This document shows positions 11,981 through 23,499 of a DNA stretch of 64,000 bases, one piece after another. The stretch lies in contig CAIIXF020000004.1 of the NCBI GenBank assembly GCA_903813345.2, forward strand, positions 9,992,196-10,056,195. Direction: 5' to 3'. Source of the stretch: Owenia fusiformis (lineage: Eukaryota > Annelida > Polychaeta > Sabellida > Oweniidae). Position 1 is the stretch's first letter; the number at the start of each line of letters is the position of its first letter. The notes beneath the pieces were generated by a model. The model made no database searches. It was given only the letters and a program-made list of their open reading frames with translations, and was not told the DNA's origin. The position numbers and the translations under genes were made by a program.

Positions 11981-12436
11981 GATAAATAGCAGTTCTTGGA
12001 AATGATATGTACTGGTATATGCCATATATAAGCCATCGCATGGTTTTCATTCGATAATTGGGATGTTCATTTTATCATAAATTGTAGCATACGGTTCCGT
12101 AACCTTTTACGTTATCTTAAACTCATTTTGCAATACGCATTACCTATACGTATCCGTAACAAACATAGGTACACGTATATTTTTACGCTTATCTTAACCT
12201 CCCTATTATGACACAAGATACGTTGACAGCATCTGATAAGGTGACCCACCCCATATCTTCGCTGAGTTCACATGAATAATGAAGCAGAAAACATTCCATA
12301 AATCTACCTCGCCTATTTACATTTACCTCGCCAAATTTTTAATTCTGGCTACGTCACTGATTTAACTTGTAAAATGTCAAAAACTGGCAGTAAATGCCCT
12401 GGTTTCAAGATGTCTTAAAGTCTCCTGTTTAAAAGG

Positions 12437-15400
12437 TTAATAAGAGACAAGGTATGTCGACATCATGAACCTAGATGACCCTCCACATATCTCCGATGAG
12501 TTCCCCCGACACGGTATTGTGCAACCATCAGTCATAGCATTCAAATAGATTCCACACAGACATCGGAATCCTTCGTAAGCCCCTGCGTACTTGGAACCTG
12601 AAATAATATAAGAAATAAAAACATCACACCGGAATACCCTGACAACGGTAAAGTCAGATACCGTTGTCACAAATGGCGGACATAACCGTCGCTTCTACTC
12701 TTCAATCACTTGGTCCTCGTTTCATTGGACTTTATCGTCGCTCATTCTGTGCATGCATTAAGCTCTTGTGATGTAGTACAGGGGGTCCAAAAACAGGACC
12801 GTAAGAAAGTTGGATAACTCGATCAATTTTGCATATTTTGCCTTGAAATTATTTAGTTCATTCAATGTGAATTTTGTTGTGAAAGTTTGATAATAATCTG
12901 CCAATTGAGTCAAAAACTACAGTTCCTTACAAAACATGCCCCAGAAGTGCAACTCTCCTCTTTATGCACAATTCAATCCGGCGAACAAAGTTGTTGAAGA
13001 TCCTCCTACACACATTTCTTGCATTCTGAACAATGCACTGCCTGGATGGCAATAAGCAGACGTGGAATCAGTCCTTTTTTGTTCGAACAAGGACCGGTAT
13101 ATTCAAGTCGTCACTAAGTTTTGGAGGTCACTAAGCACCAGAAGAGGTATCTAAGGTAGGCCATGGTTTCAACAAGCCAATACCACCCCAACACTGCAAA
13201 TGATATGCTGAAATGGTTTAGGCAATGCTTTAGTGGTCAGCTCGTCAGTTGCAGAATGCAAACCATATATATGGGCAGCTCATTCACCAGATCTAAATCC
13301 CCCTGATTTTTATTCTTAGGGATTTCCCAAAGCCAATGTGAATACTGACAGGCCCCTAACAATCTTAAGAGGGCAATAACTACCCCAATATGTACCATCG
13401 ACATTGATTTGTATAGGTCAGGGTTATTAACAACTTTGTTCGCAGGATTCATTTGTGCACAGAGAGAAGTGCTCACTTTGAGCATGTTTTGTAAGGAACT
13501 GTAGTTTTTGACACAATGGATAGATTATAATCATCAAACCTTCAGAACAAAATTCCTAGATTCTTAAATTTCGAGGCAAAATATGCAAAATTGACCGAAT
13601 TATTAAACTTTTTTACGGTCCTGTTTTTTGGACACCCTGTATTATATGAAATCCCGATTTCTATCAAATGGGGTCGTGAATCGCCACAATATAGCATCGA
13701 TATCGTCAATGACAACGGAATCTGAATTTGAAATAATTTACAAAGACAACTGCATATGGTTAGATGTGACAACGTACTATGGTGGATGTATTGCATTGGA
13801 ACATAGGAAAATGAAAACGGTAAATAGACACTTTACAGTTGTCTTTACATATACAGTACCGTTGTCAAATATTAATTACCGTTGTCATCCCGATTTTACA
13901 TCACATTTGACCCACACCTACCGTTGTCATTTATACAGTATCCGTTGTCCTGTGTCATATTTCGATTGGTAAGATTAAAGCCTTCATTTCGATGGTTGAA
14001 CATATTTAACTATATGATCAGTAAAGAAACACTTTGAGTGACTGTTGTACCAAAGGAATTTAATCCAGTCGCTCTATTAAACATACAGTTCATGAAAATC
14101 TAATTCAAGCGACGGTTATGCCCGCCATTTGTGACAACGGTATCTGACTCCACCGTTGTCAGGCTATTCCGTTGTACAAATTGATGTCACGTTTAGTTCA
14201 AATTTATGTCACATTTGGTTTAAATTGATGTCATATTCCTATTGGATATTGAGGTTAGCTTTGCGTATGAACAAAACTCGGCCAAACTGGTTGCCATACT
14301 TAGGGGGGGGGGTATATACAGGGGAGGCTTGAGAAAATGCAATAACAAGGCAGTTCGGTTCTGGATGAAGATATTTATGAATGCTATATTGGATAATATA
14401 ATATGAACTGTTTTAATCAATTATCATTTAAGGATTTAAGCCCTGACTCTATGTGCTATATATGCTGAATCATTCCATTGATGGTGTTGTTTCCAAATAT
14501 TGCATGACCGCACAGCGGGAATGCAAAGTTTAGGAAACAACCCCTGAGTGGAATGAACCAGCCACAATGCATTGTCTTTTGCTTAAATTTTTTTCCCACA
14601 TTGCAAAATATTTTCTACAAAATCACCTAAAAGATATTAAATCGCTAAAAGAACATATTTAAAATGATTTCTTTTGCAGGGGTAAAGTTGGCAAAGCATC
14701 AATTTCAATCTGTGAGTCTAGTTATCACTTTGACAAATGCTTTATTGGTTATATAACGGAATGAAGTTACGTCAAATATCAAGTTCTGATTGGCTGGAAT
14801 TGGACACACCTTGCCTAGATATGTGTGAATTATCAATCACATCATTTACCATTAACTTTGCACTTGTCGCCTTGGTACAAAACACCATGTAAAATTATCA
14901 ACAATTGCATTACCCATTGGACCGTTGAAAGGGTAATATATATCATTTTGATGTTTTGATTGATGATGTCACGACAGCCCTACCATAGGAAGTGTAATAG
15001 AAAATATATAATCATTGATTCAGTCATACTCGAATCTCTTGGAAAAGCATAACGCATTACTAATTTCCATATGTATATGTATTCTATCTCTTCAATAGAC
15101 TAGATGCGAGTAGAAATAATCTCTGTTAACGTCATTAAAACTTGAAAATTCAATCAAACTGATGTCATATTTGGAATCTACATGTAAAATTACGTCTAGA
15201 AATGTGGTTTTGAAAAGAGTTTATCAACTTTGAAAATTTGATTTTCTTTGAAAATGTTACTTTTATGTTTCTTTTACTGGACATATTTTAATTTGTATAA
15301 CTATCAAATACATAAGGGAAACATGAAAAGTGAACCACTAAAACTGATGAATATTCAAGTCTAAGGGAACTGTAAAATACCCTGTCATGTTATTTCTCCC

Positions 15401-18400
15401 GAATTAGCCACCTGGTGGCGAAGCTAATAGCTACCTACTCGCATCTGAGTAATTGAGTATACGATCTTGCATTTTCTCCTATAACTGACTATTTCATTGG
15501 ATAATTTCAACTTAAGTATACCAGGTCTATAGTTTGCTTTAAAATGGGTTTTAATATAACCAAGGAATGTACAAAAGGATTAGATGGGCCAAATTTGTCA
15601 CAGTGAACCCCAATGGTATTTTTCTGAAACCCCCCTGGCAAAAGCTGGCTACAGGCCTGCAAATTGGGGCAAGTTTAAGCCGTTTGTAGGCAAACCTAAC
15701 CTTACCTTTTACTCTACAGTGATCAACACAACGTTGTATGGTGAGGTTGTCGTCCGGGTAATTTGTATGCGGGTATGTATAATAGAATATACGAGTACAC
15801 CCCAAATAGGTCAACTCAGCTGAAATGTAGTTTATATGAAGAAAAATTAGAAAACAAAAAAAAAACAAAACAAAAATTGATTGATTCTCAGACATCTTGT
15901 ATAAATCACGTGCATGTTTTAATGGCCAATTACTATAAGTATTTTAATATTCTGATGAAATAATTTTGCTCCACCCATTAACAAGTTTTATTTTTAATAT
16001 ATTTTCTAATTTAAATAAAGAAAGATGAACTTGTAATATAAATATTTGAGTCGGTATTTAGACTATCCAGGATAATTATTGAACCCCGTCGTTAAAATAT
16101 GCTAAAATGTAATAATGGAAATTGTATGTGCACGTGTTGGTTCATTTTGTATACGAATAAGTATAGCTTTTGAGTTAAAAGAAATGTGTGAAAATCATTT
16201 GAAAAACGACCTATATCACCAAATTGATTAAATTAGGCGATGAAATCCGGTGATATAAATAGTAAAACACTGCACTATATACCCCATATAGTTGAATCCT
16301 GTTAAAATATATAATGTTTATATACAGGTATAAGTAGTAGAACAATGCAGTGGCATAGGCGTAGCCAGCGTACCCCCCCCCCCCCCCCCAGAACCTATAA
16401 AAATAAAACCAGAAAAGAGCTTTAAATGCTTTTTATTTGAAGCTTCTAGCTCAATTTTGAAGGAAGTTACATCAATTTTTGTAAAATTCAAAATAAATCT
16501 TATTTTTTGGCTTGTTTATGCCACAATCGCACCCCTCCCCCACTGAGAACCGAAACATTTTTGGCGATCGCACCCCCCCCCCTGACTGTAAGCTGGCTAC
16601 GCCCCTGAGTGGTATACCCCGCCGAGTTCAATCCTGTTGAAATGCAATATTCATATAAAGGTATGAGTAGTAGAATAATGCACCATACCCCATCTAGTTC
16701 AATCCTGTTGAAATGTTAATATACAGGTATAAGTAGTAGAACACTGTGGTGGTATACCCCATCTAGTTCAATCCTGTTGAAATGTTAATATACAGGTATA
16801 AGTAGTAGAACACTAAGGTGGTATACCCCATCTAGTTCAATCCTGTTGAAATGTTAATATACAGGTATAAGTAGTAGAACACTAAGGTGGTATACCCCAT
16901 CTAGTTCAATCCTGTTGAAATGTTAATATACAGGTATAAGTAGTAGAACTCTGCAGTGGTATACCCCATCTAGTTCAATCCTGTTGAAATGTTAATATAC
17001 AGGTATAAGTAGTAGAACACTAAGGTGGTATACCCCATCTAGTTCAATCCTGTTGAAATGTTAATATACAGGTATAAGTAGTAGAACACTGCGTTGGTAT
17101 ACCCCATCTTGTTCAATCCTGTTGAAATGTTAATATACAGGTATAAGTAGTAGAACACTAAGGTGGTATTCCCCATCTAGTTCAATCCTGTTGAAATGTT
17201 AACATACAGGTATAAGTAGTAGAACACTGCGGTGGTATACCCCATCTTGTTCAATCCTGTTGAAATGCTAACATACAGGTATAAGGAGTAGAACTCTGCA
17301 GTGGTATACCCCATCTAGTTCAATCCTGTTGAAATGTTAATATACAGGTATAAGTAGTAGAACTCTGCAGTGGTATACCCCATCTAGTTCAATCCTGTTG
17401 AAATGCTAACATACAGGTATAAGTAGTAGAACACTGCAGTGGTATACCCCATCTAGTTCAACCAAGGGTTAATTAGGTGTCGATGGAAGAAAAACTCAAA
17501 GCCAAAGCCCAACCATTTATTTCAACGTTATTGTAATTGATGACTAACATTTGGATTCAAACATAAACATCAGGTGCAGCAAAAATTGACAATAGACAAA
17601 GGACAATGAAATACTATTATTTGACTACGGATTCAATTGCAAAATGTAAAGATTGAAACATTCCTGCAAAATGTTGGCGAGACAGCTGCCTCGTCTGCTT
17701 CATGCCCAACAAGTGGCAACGCCCATGCCTGACAAGTGGCAACGCCCATGCCTGACAAGTGGCAACGCCCATGCCTGACAAGTGGCAACGCCCATGCCTT
17801 GCTAGTGGAAACGTCCATGTCTGGTTAGAAGCAAACTCCATGCCTGGCTAGTGGAAACGCCCATGTCTGGCTAGTGGACACGTCCATGCCTGGCTAGTGG
17901 AAACGTCCATGTCTGGCTAGAGTCAACGTCCATGCCTGGCTAGTGGAAACGCCAATACCTGGCTAGTGGACACGTCCATGCCTGGCTAGTGGAAACGTCC
18001 ATGTCTGGCTGGTGGAAACCCCCATGCCTGGCTAGTGGAAACGCCCATGCCTGACAAGTGGCAACGCCCATGCCTGACAAGTGGCATGCCTTGCTAGTGG
18101 AAACGTCCATGTCTGGCTAGAGTCAACGTCAATGCCTGGCTAGTGGAAACGCCCATGCCTGGCTAGTGGACACGTCCATGCCTTGCTTGTGGAAACGCCC
18201 ATGCCAGGCTTGTTTAAACGCCCATGCCTGGCTAGTGGAAACGTCCATGCCTGGCTAGTGGAAACGCCCATGCCTGGCTAGTGGGAACGTTTATGCCCGA
18301 CAAGTGGAAACGTCCATGCCCGGCTAGTGGAAACGCCCATTCCTGGCTAGTGGCAAAGTCAATGCCTGCCTAGTGGAAACGCCCATTCCTGGCTAGTGAC

Positions 18401-20740
18401 AACGCTCATGCCTGGCTAGTGGCAACGCCCATGTCTGGCTAATGGCAACGCACATGCCTGTCTAGTGGAAACGCCCGTGTCTGGCTAGTGGAAACGCCCA
18501 TTCCTGGCTAGTGACAAAGTCAATGCCTGCCTAGTGGAACGCCATGCCCGACATGTGGCAGAGTCCATACCTGGCTAGTGGAAACACCCATGCCTTCCTA
18601 GTGGCAACGCTCATGCCTTGCTAGTGGCAACGCCCATGCTGGCTAAAGGAAGCACCAATGTCTGGCTAGTGAAAACGCCCATTCCTGGCTAATGGCAACG
18701 CCCATGCTGGCTAGTGGCAACACCAATGTCTGGCTAGTGGCAGCACTAATTACTTTTTGCACGAAACCCCAAGAAACCCCAATATTTATTAACTACTAGG
18801 CATTTTCCTTTGTTTTCCTGTCAATGTTGAAGAATCCAGATTCAATACAATTAAATAAAAGTCGTGCTATTATGTCTTCAACCAGACTGTAATTAAATTG
18901 AATTTATTTTAGATGGCAGCATTATTTATAAAAGTGTCCCATCCTTGACATGCAAATAGAAATGATGTATTGTGAAATAGTTCATTGAAATTATTTTCAA
19001 TTGATCTTTGTATTTGCGTGTTGAGTACAATTACTTCATCCTACCATTTGACACAAGCCAAGGCAAGAAACCTTTTTTATTATAACGAGACCCAGAATTT
19101 ACTGAACACAGCTGGCTCAACCTTCTGTCAGCTCGGTAGAGTAACCCAGAGGTAACCGATAGTGGGAAAAGTTGCAATTAGATTTTTGGAATTCTTGTAA
19201 AGATGTGTACCTTCATTCTTATTCTTAGAATATGATAAATTATATTTAATTTTGTATGTGGACTTTTGTCAAATTGTGGATTTGTCTGGCTTAATATTCA
19301 TCTAATCTGGCCCGGTAGCTCAGTTGGTTAGAGCGTCGTGCTAATAACGCGAATGTCGTGGGTTCGATCCCCATCCGGGTCATACTTTTGGTTTGACTCC
19401 ATAATGAGCGACTTGGGTATCATTCGCTTATTCAACTGCCGACTGACGAATTAACCCTATTTTATGGCCAACTCACTTAAATATGAATAGTCACACATTC
19501 TCGAATTTCATGTCCATTTCGAGCTTTGAACTTTTGAAGAAATACAAAATCCATTGTTTTACATAGGAATGTCGATTTTCAAAAATTCATCAGATTTTTC
19601 AATTTTTGACATATTGTAATTGAGGAAAAAATTTGGAAAATTTGGAGGCATTGGAAATTAAGTCAAGTTACATTCCCATCAATATCATAAGTATTTTCTT
19701 CACAGGTTATGTAAATGAAAATTCCAACATAAAGAGGCTTTAACACGTAGTTCAATGAGGGAGCTAAGGTTGCCAAACTTATGGAGGGGAGTGTACCATT
19801 TGACACAGGCCAAGGCAAGAAACTTCTTATTCTTAGAATAGAATATGAAAAATTATGTTTGCACTTTTCTTAAATTGTAAATTTGTTCGGCCAGTAATCC
19901 GGCCCGGTAGCTCAGTTGGTTAGAGCGTCGTGCTAATAACGCGAATGTCGTGGGTTCGATCCCCATCCGGGCCATATTTTGGTTCGACTCCATAATGAGT
20001 TTGCTCAACTGCCGGCTGTCGGCTGACGAATTAACCGTTATTTCATGGCCAGTACCTGAAACTTTTCATATCCATAGGCCTATTTGAATTAGGTTTTCCT
20101 ACAATAGCGGTTAATCCGTCAGCCGACAGCCTGCTGTTGAATTCGCGAATGCTCGCTTACATGTAGAGATTCACTAGTTTTGTCCAAATGTTTCAATTTG
20201 CATCAGATTATGAAAGGTTTGGGGGATTATTCTATGATTTAAACACTTCGATCATTATTATAATGTTGTCCAACCATTACGTTTCATTAATTCAAATGGT
20301 GAATATTCAACTTAATTAAAAATCATCTCTGGCACATCTAAGATACCCCGATCACCCTACATAAGTCGCATTAACAACAACAATATGCCAACCCGTTACC
20401 AAGGCAACTACCCTAGACGTGACAACATACCTGGATAAAACCTGTTCGTATGCCATAAGTCGTAATCGTTATTGTATACATCCAATGCAATAGTACCACC
20501 TTTTGCCAATAATTGACACTTATTGTTAGTATTCGATTTTCGGAAATTGAATTGAGTGCAGTCCTTCGTTGATGCGCAATAAGTTGCGCAGTCGTCAACT
20601 GTCATGAATGGCATCTCATGTGTTACATTTAGAGCCATGGTGTTTCTATATGGATAGAATGCGTGTCCAAATGAAAAGTCCAACAAGGTGAGGATATATG
20701 TTAACCCGAAAATGATCGAACAGACACAGTTCTTAATCAT
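12437..20740 (-). CDS. Secreted PAN/Apple + WSC domain protein, copy A
   Basis: Exons: 20431-20740, 15706-15819, 12437-12597. Borders are GT/AG and phases match (1, 1), giving 194 residues. Residues 1 to about 25 are a signal peptide (MIKNCVCSIIFGLTYILTLL). About 26-103 is a PAN/Apple module, with cysteine pattern DDCATYC...KDCTQFNF...KCQL. About 106-190 is one WSC domain split over exons 2 and 3 (YLGC, TIQRCVDHCR, KYAGAYEG, CLCG, GCTIPCRGN, EICGG). Both domain types bind carbohydrate or protein ligands, so an extracellular lectin-like role is likely; there is no membrane anchor. In this copy an Ile follows the CLCG motif where copy B has Asp. Two tRNA genes and two minisatellites lie in the introns. 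Function beyond domain level is unknown. Confidence 0.87.
12629..14171. mobile_element. DNA element with long TIRs and ACCGTTGTCA repeats, unit A
   Basis: Left end CCGGAATACCCTGACAACGG and the right end near 14171 are inverted over about 65 bp (through TGTCACAAATGGCGG and CATAACCGTCGC). The interior holds many copies of ACCGTTGTC or its inverse, a typical subterminal-repeat design. The paralogous copy is at 45865-47085, so the insertion predates the duplication. It lies in intron 2 of the WSC gene. No transposase of its own is seen. Confidence 0.65.
12779..13639 (+). mobile_element. Mariner-type element with decayed transposase, nested in unit A TIR element
   Basis: Ends are CAGGGGGTCCAAAAACAGG and the inverse of CAGGGTGTCCAAAAAACAGG, each flanked by TA (12777-12778 and 13640-13641). 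The inverted repeats extend inward for roughly 240 bp. Around 13255-13345 the plus strand encodes HSPDLNPPDFY, then a stop, then GFPKANVN, recognisable as the last catalytic region of a Tc1/mariner transposase. It is non-functional. Confidence 0.75.
14172..15705. other. WSC gene A intron 2, no further feature
   Basis: Intronic sequence conserved with unit B (47086-48440). It has a G run near 14305 and a few repeats of GATGTCATATT / TTGATGTCAC words. No RNA gene or extra exon is visible. Confidence 0.45.
16356..16608. mobile_element. hAT-like MITE (GGCGTAGCCAGC ends)
   Basis: Left AGGCGTAGCCAGCG and right GCTGGCTACGCCCCTG are inverted. C- and G-runs lie just inside the ends, with GCGATCGCACCCC near the right end. 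It interrupts the 69-bp minisatellite. Unit B keeps only the right part (about 50575-50708). Other fragments with this right end are at 23076-23143 and 24870-25077. Assignment to hAT rests on the terminus only. Confidence 0.6.
16610..17462. repeat. 69-bp minisatellite, about 12 units (unit A)
   Basis: The word GGTATACCCCATCTAGTTCA recurs every 69 bp (for example 16820 and 16889). Unit differences are limited to a few bases (CTAAGG / CTGCGG / CTGCAG). The paralogous place in unit B (50705-50875) has only two to three units. Intronic in the WSC gene. Confidence 0.9.
17700..18745. repeat. 23-bp minisatellite, about 45 units (unit A)
   Basis: Units follow TGCCTGGCTAGTGGAAACGCC with variations (GACAAGTGGCAACG, TCTGGCTAG, single-base indels). 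There are no unique spacers, so this is not CRISPR-like. The unit B array is at 51095-51895 with different unit order. Intronic in the WSC gene. Confidence 0.9.
19309..19382 (+). tRNA. tRNA-Ile (anticodon AAU)
   Basis: A 74-nt cloverleaf: acceptor GGCCCGG / CCGGGTC, D arm GCTC...GAGC, anticodon stem TCGTG/CGCGA with loop CTAATAA (anticodon AAT), T arm GTGGG-TTCGATC-CCCAT, discriminator A. Internal boxes A and B are intact and a short T run follows. This copy has GGGTC at its 3' acceptor strand, giving a G-U pair at 2-71; the other three copies have C there. It lies antisense in intron 1 of the WSC gene A. Confidence 0.95.
19901..19974 (+). tRNA. tRNA-Ile (anticodon AAU)
   Basis: Same 74-nt sequence as the copy at 19309 except for a fully Watson-Crick acceptor stem (CCGGGCC). 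TTTT follows within six bases. About 60 bp of 3' flank is shared with the first copy (GGTT.GACTCCATAATGAG), so the tRNA and its surroundings were duplicated together. Antisense in intron 1 of the WSC gene A. Confidence 0.95.
19975..20430. other. WSC gene A intron 1, part next to exon 1
   Basis: Contains CCGGCTGTCGGCTGACGAATTAACCG-like sequence at about 20019 and its inverse at about 20110 (GGTTAATCCGTCAGCCGACAG), forming a stem with an 80-bp loop. This stem is present in both units. Nothing else is recognised. Confidence 0.4.
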
Positions 20741-21274
20741 TTTTATAAATTTTCAGAATGCTTTGTGTACAGAGTTATCGAATCTTTCCTTATGTCTTGG
20801 TACCGATATTCCTCCGGATTATTTGAAATCGCCACCGAAATCGCCACCGTATGATATTTTTTTATAATAATTCCCAAACACCAATGTACCTCTTGATCTT
20901 TTGATGAGCGATTGCGAAATCAACAACATAAGTATCCTCATGCCAAAATAACGTTGCAGCTCTGTTCATTTGCTAAATCTGTTTGATCAGTTCTGTGTGC
21001 TGATATCGAAGACGTTGCTAGTGATCTACAGATCAAATTAGTGAAGTGTGCACGAGCCCGAGGAATGGGGAAAGCATATAAAAACACAATGTAAGATTGC
21101 TGATATTGAAACATTCCTTCAATAATTTTCTAACAACACGAACATTGACCATTGTATTTCCTGCAATTAAACGCAATTTGCAACATTGTTCTATTACTTT
21201 GACACCATAATTCACTTTTGACACTGACACCAATCGAATTAATTAGATACGAATGTGATGCTTTAATTGTCAGT

Positions 21275-21906
21275 ATTACATACCTAGCGAAGCATTTGTA
21301 TGGAAGTCAATGGGAAAGTTAGCGAGCTATATTTAGAGGTTATGTCACTATGACGTGAAATATGCCTGAGTTCTCCCAATATAGGCCGACCTTGGGAGGC
21401 TCTATATTTGGGCAAGAACGAAGGCATATTTCACGTCATAGTGACATAACTGATGTATTACATGCCTTTGTTCCCATGGTTACTTTGTATCAATGACGTG
21501 ACGTCATGATATTATCATGGTTATTAAAGAAATCTAATATCAAAACGAGGTAAGCGGGCTATATCGGGGTAATCGGGCAATATCGGTGGATATAGCTCGC
21601 TAACTTTCCCATTGACTTCCATACAAATGCTTCGCTAGGTATGTAATACCCACCGATATTGCCCGATTACCCCGATATAGCCCGCTTACCTCGTTTTGAT
21701 ATTAGATTTCTTTAATAACCATGATAATATCATGACGTCACGTCATTGATACAAAGTAACCATGGGAACAAAGGCATGTAATACATCAGTTATGTCACTA
21801 TGACGTGAAATATGCCTTCGTTCTTGCCCAAATATAGAGCCTCCCAAGGTCGGCCTATATTGGGAGAACTCAGGCATATTTCACGTCATAGTGACATAAC
21901 CTCTAA
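21275..21906. mobile_element. 632-bp foldback insertion with X-Y-X'-Y' order
   Basis: X (21275-21332, 58 bp) is the exact inverse of X' (21590-21647). Y (21333-21589, 257 bp) is, as far as I can read, the exact inverse of Y' (21650-21906). Only two bases separate X' and Y'. Y itself opens with an inner hairpin (GTCACTATGACGTGAAATATGCC and its inverse about 55 bp on). Unit B has no trace of it (empty site near 54370-54385), so it entered unit A after the duplication or was lost from B. No coding capacity. Confidence 0.85.
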
Positions 21907-22602
21907 TTATAATATTACTGACATCTTTCTCAATTTTGATATTGAATAACAAGTTATAATTATCTTAAGTTGTTATAATTATATTGTTGAAACAGGGTTT
22001 AGGTTTTCATATACATTAAATTTTGGTACAAACTTCATTTTTATATTACATTGATTTAGGTTTCAAGATATATGTTATTGTTCTATACATTTGATGTACA
22101 TCATTTCTATTCTTTATTCCTCTTTAGTTCATTTGCACTCAATACGTGATATCATTCATAAATAACATTAAAATCTTGGCTCTTTTCATATTGTTATGTC
22201 TTTTCTATCAGGAAAGTTCCAATTCCCATAAAGGAGGATTTTTTAGTTCAGAATATTCTAGTGCATTACATAATCTACTTGGCTTTCTATTGGTTCAAAT
22301 GTTGGTTCCTCATAGGAATCAACATTTGCCTCCATTTAAAGGAGGTTTAGGAAGTCCAGTAGATTTAATTTGATATTATCTTTAATTTGTTCATTATTGG
22401 TTCATCTATTTGGTAATTATGGGAAATTATTATTTGCCTCCTTTTTGGAATCTTCTCTGTGGAACTTTCCATACTTTCAGACTATTCTTTAGTATCATCT
22501 CAGAAAATCATCTTCAGAACAGTTTTTACTACGGCACAACATACTGATTAAACTAAACTCAATGTAAAGATTGGATTTTGATAATGAAATAATAAACGTT
22601 TA
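21907..22602. other. Unit A-specific sequence, no gene seen
   Basis: After about 21970 the sequence no longer matches unit B. A 75-codon plus-strand frame at 22146-22373 starts with a hydrophobic segment but has no supporting domain, splice signal or paralogue. I see nothing else. Confidence 0.4.
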
Positions 22603-23075
22603 CACTATGTAAAATCCTATGATTAATACTTGTGATAACATCTTATATTGATGTTTAATTTGTTGTTTAATCCAATATCACAGAAAGTATCATTCAATAT
22701 TATAACATCTGATCCGGACTCAAATATCATTAGAGAATGATACCCGATTAAACCAAAATATATTCCAGTTTAACCTGATATAATTTAAGTCAGGATCAGA
22801 TTAAACAGTATTATACGCATATCATTTTCTATTATAACAGGTTTCAAAGTGGTATAATACAAATTATACATATCATTTTTTGTATAATACAAATTAAACT
22901 GGAATATACCGAGACCAAACAGATGATACTGTATTATACGGTTCAGAAATTAATGGCACTTTGTTTTCATAACGTCAGACCTTAATTAAACAAGCTAACG
23001 TAAATATTTACATAAGGTTATTCTAGAAGTTTTTTGAAACTCATGTTTGACCATTTGTCTCAGACTGAAATCCGA

Positions 23076-23143
23076 TATTGTTTTTTTGGCAATCGCACCC
23101 CCCCCCCCCCCGCCCCCCGACTGAAAGTTGGCTACGCCCCTGT
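23076..23143. mobile_element. Fragment of hAT-like MITE (right end)
   Basis: GGCAATCGCACCCC, a long C run, then ACTGAAAGTTGGCTACGCCCCTG matches the right end of the element at 16356-16608. Confidence 0.5.
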
Positions 23144-23165
23144 ACATGGCTAATAGGGGCACTAT

Positions 23166-23250
23166 TACGCTAGGTGCAGAGTCTAGTTATATACTACGAG
23201 AAGACGAAACTCTCTTTTAAGAAGTGAAGTCGAACGAATGCAAAGGGTAG
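23166..23250 (+). mobile_element. Short dispersed element, copy 3 of 3
   Basis: Same orientation as 10186-10270: GTGCAGAGTCTAGTT through CTCTCTTTTAAGAAGTGAAGT to GCAAAGGGTAG, with a three-base insertion near the centre. Nested inside the CACTA-type element. Confidence 0.6.
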
Positions 23251-23499
23251 GGCACTATAGAAGGGGATCATACAAAAGCACGATCTATTTCACAACGCTT
23301 TTAATTTTTGCTCTTCACCTGTTGCCCTTTGTGCATTTAAAAAATAAAATATCTTAATCTGATTTGTTCAACCTTTCTTTTCGCTCAGTTCTGCAATATT
23401 ACGTCCACATGTTATTTAGGATTACATGCATGTCATTTGCGAAATAGCTGTAAGACATTATGAGAATGAATATGGGAATATCCACGTAATATGTTGTTC

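Larger units (their letters stand above)
9980..12415. other. Intergenic repeats, no gene seen
   Basis: Contains dispersed elements at 10186-10270 and 11462-11980 and a foldback fragment near 10620-10690 (GATATCA / TGATATC around a GAGGGAACG motif). About 10880-10950 is a degenerate extra copy of 12375-12445, the segment just past the WSC gene stop. No exon is recognised. Confidence 0.5.

Noticed and set aside
13628-13972. Plus-strand 114-codon frame at the mariner-type element edge
   Set aside because: It is made of the ACCGTTGTC-repeat element; the only transposase-like residues lie at 13255-13345, outside this frame.
17700-18745. CRISPR-like array of short repeats
   Set aside because: Units are contiguous 23-bp degenerate repeats without unique spacers, in a eukaryotic intron; a minisatellite.
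22146-22373. Plus-strand 75-codon frame with a hydrophobic start, possible secreted peptide
   Set aside because: No cleavage-like site followed by a plausible mature peptide, no paralogue and no splice or poly(A) context; AT-rich chance frame.
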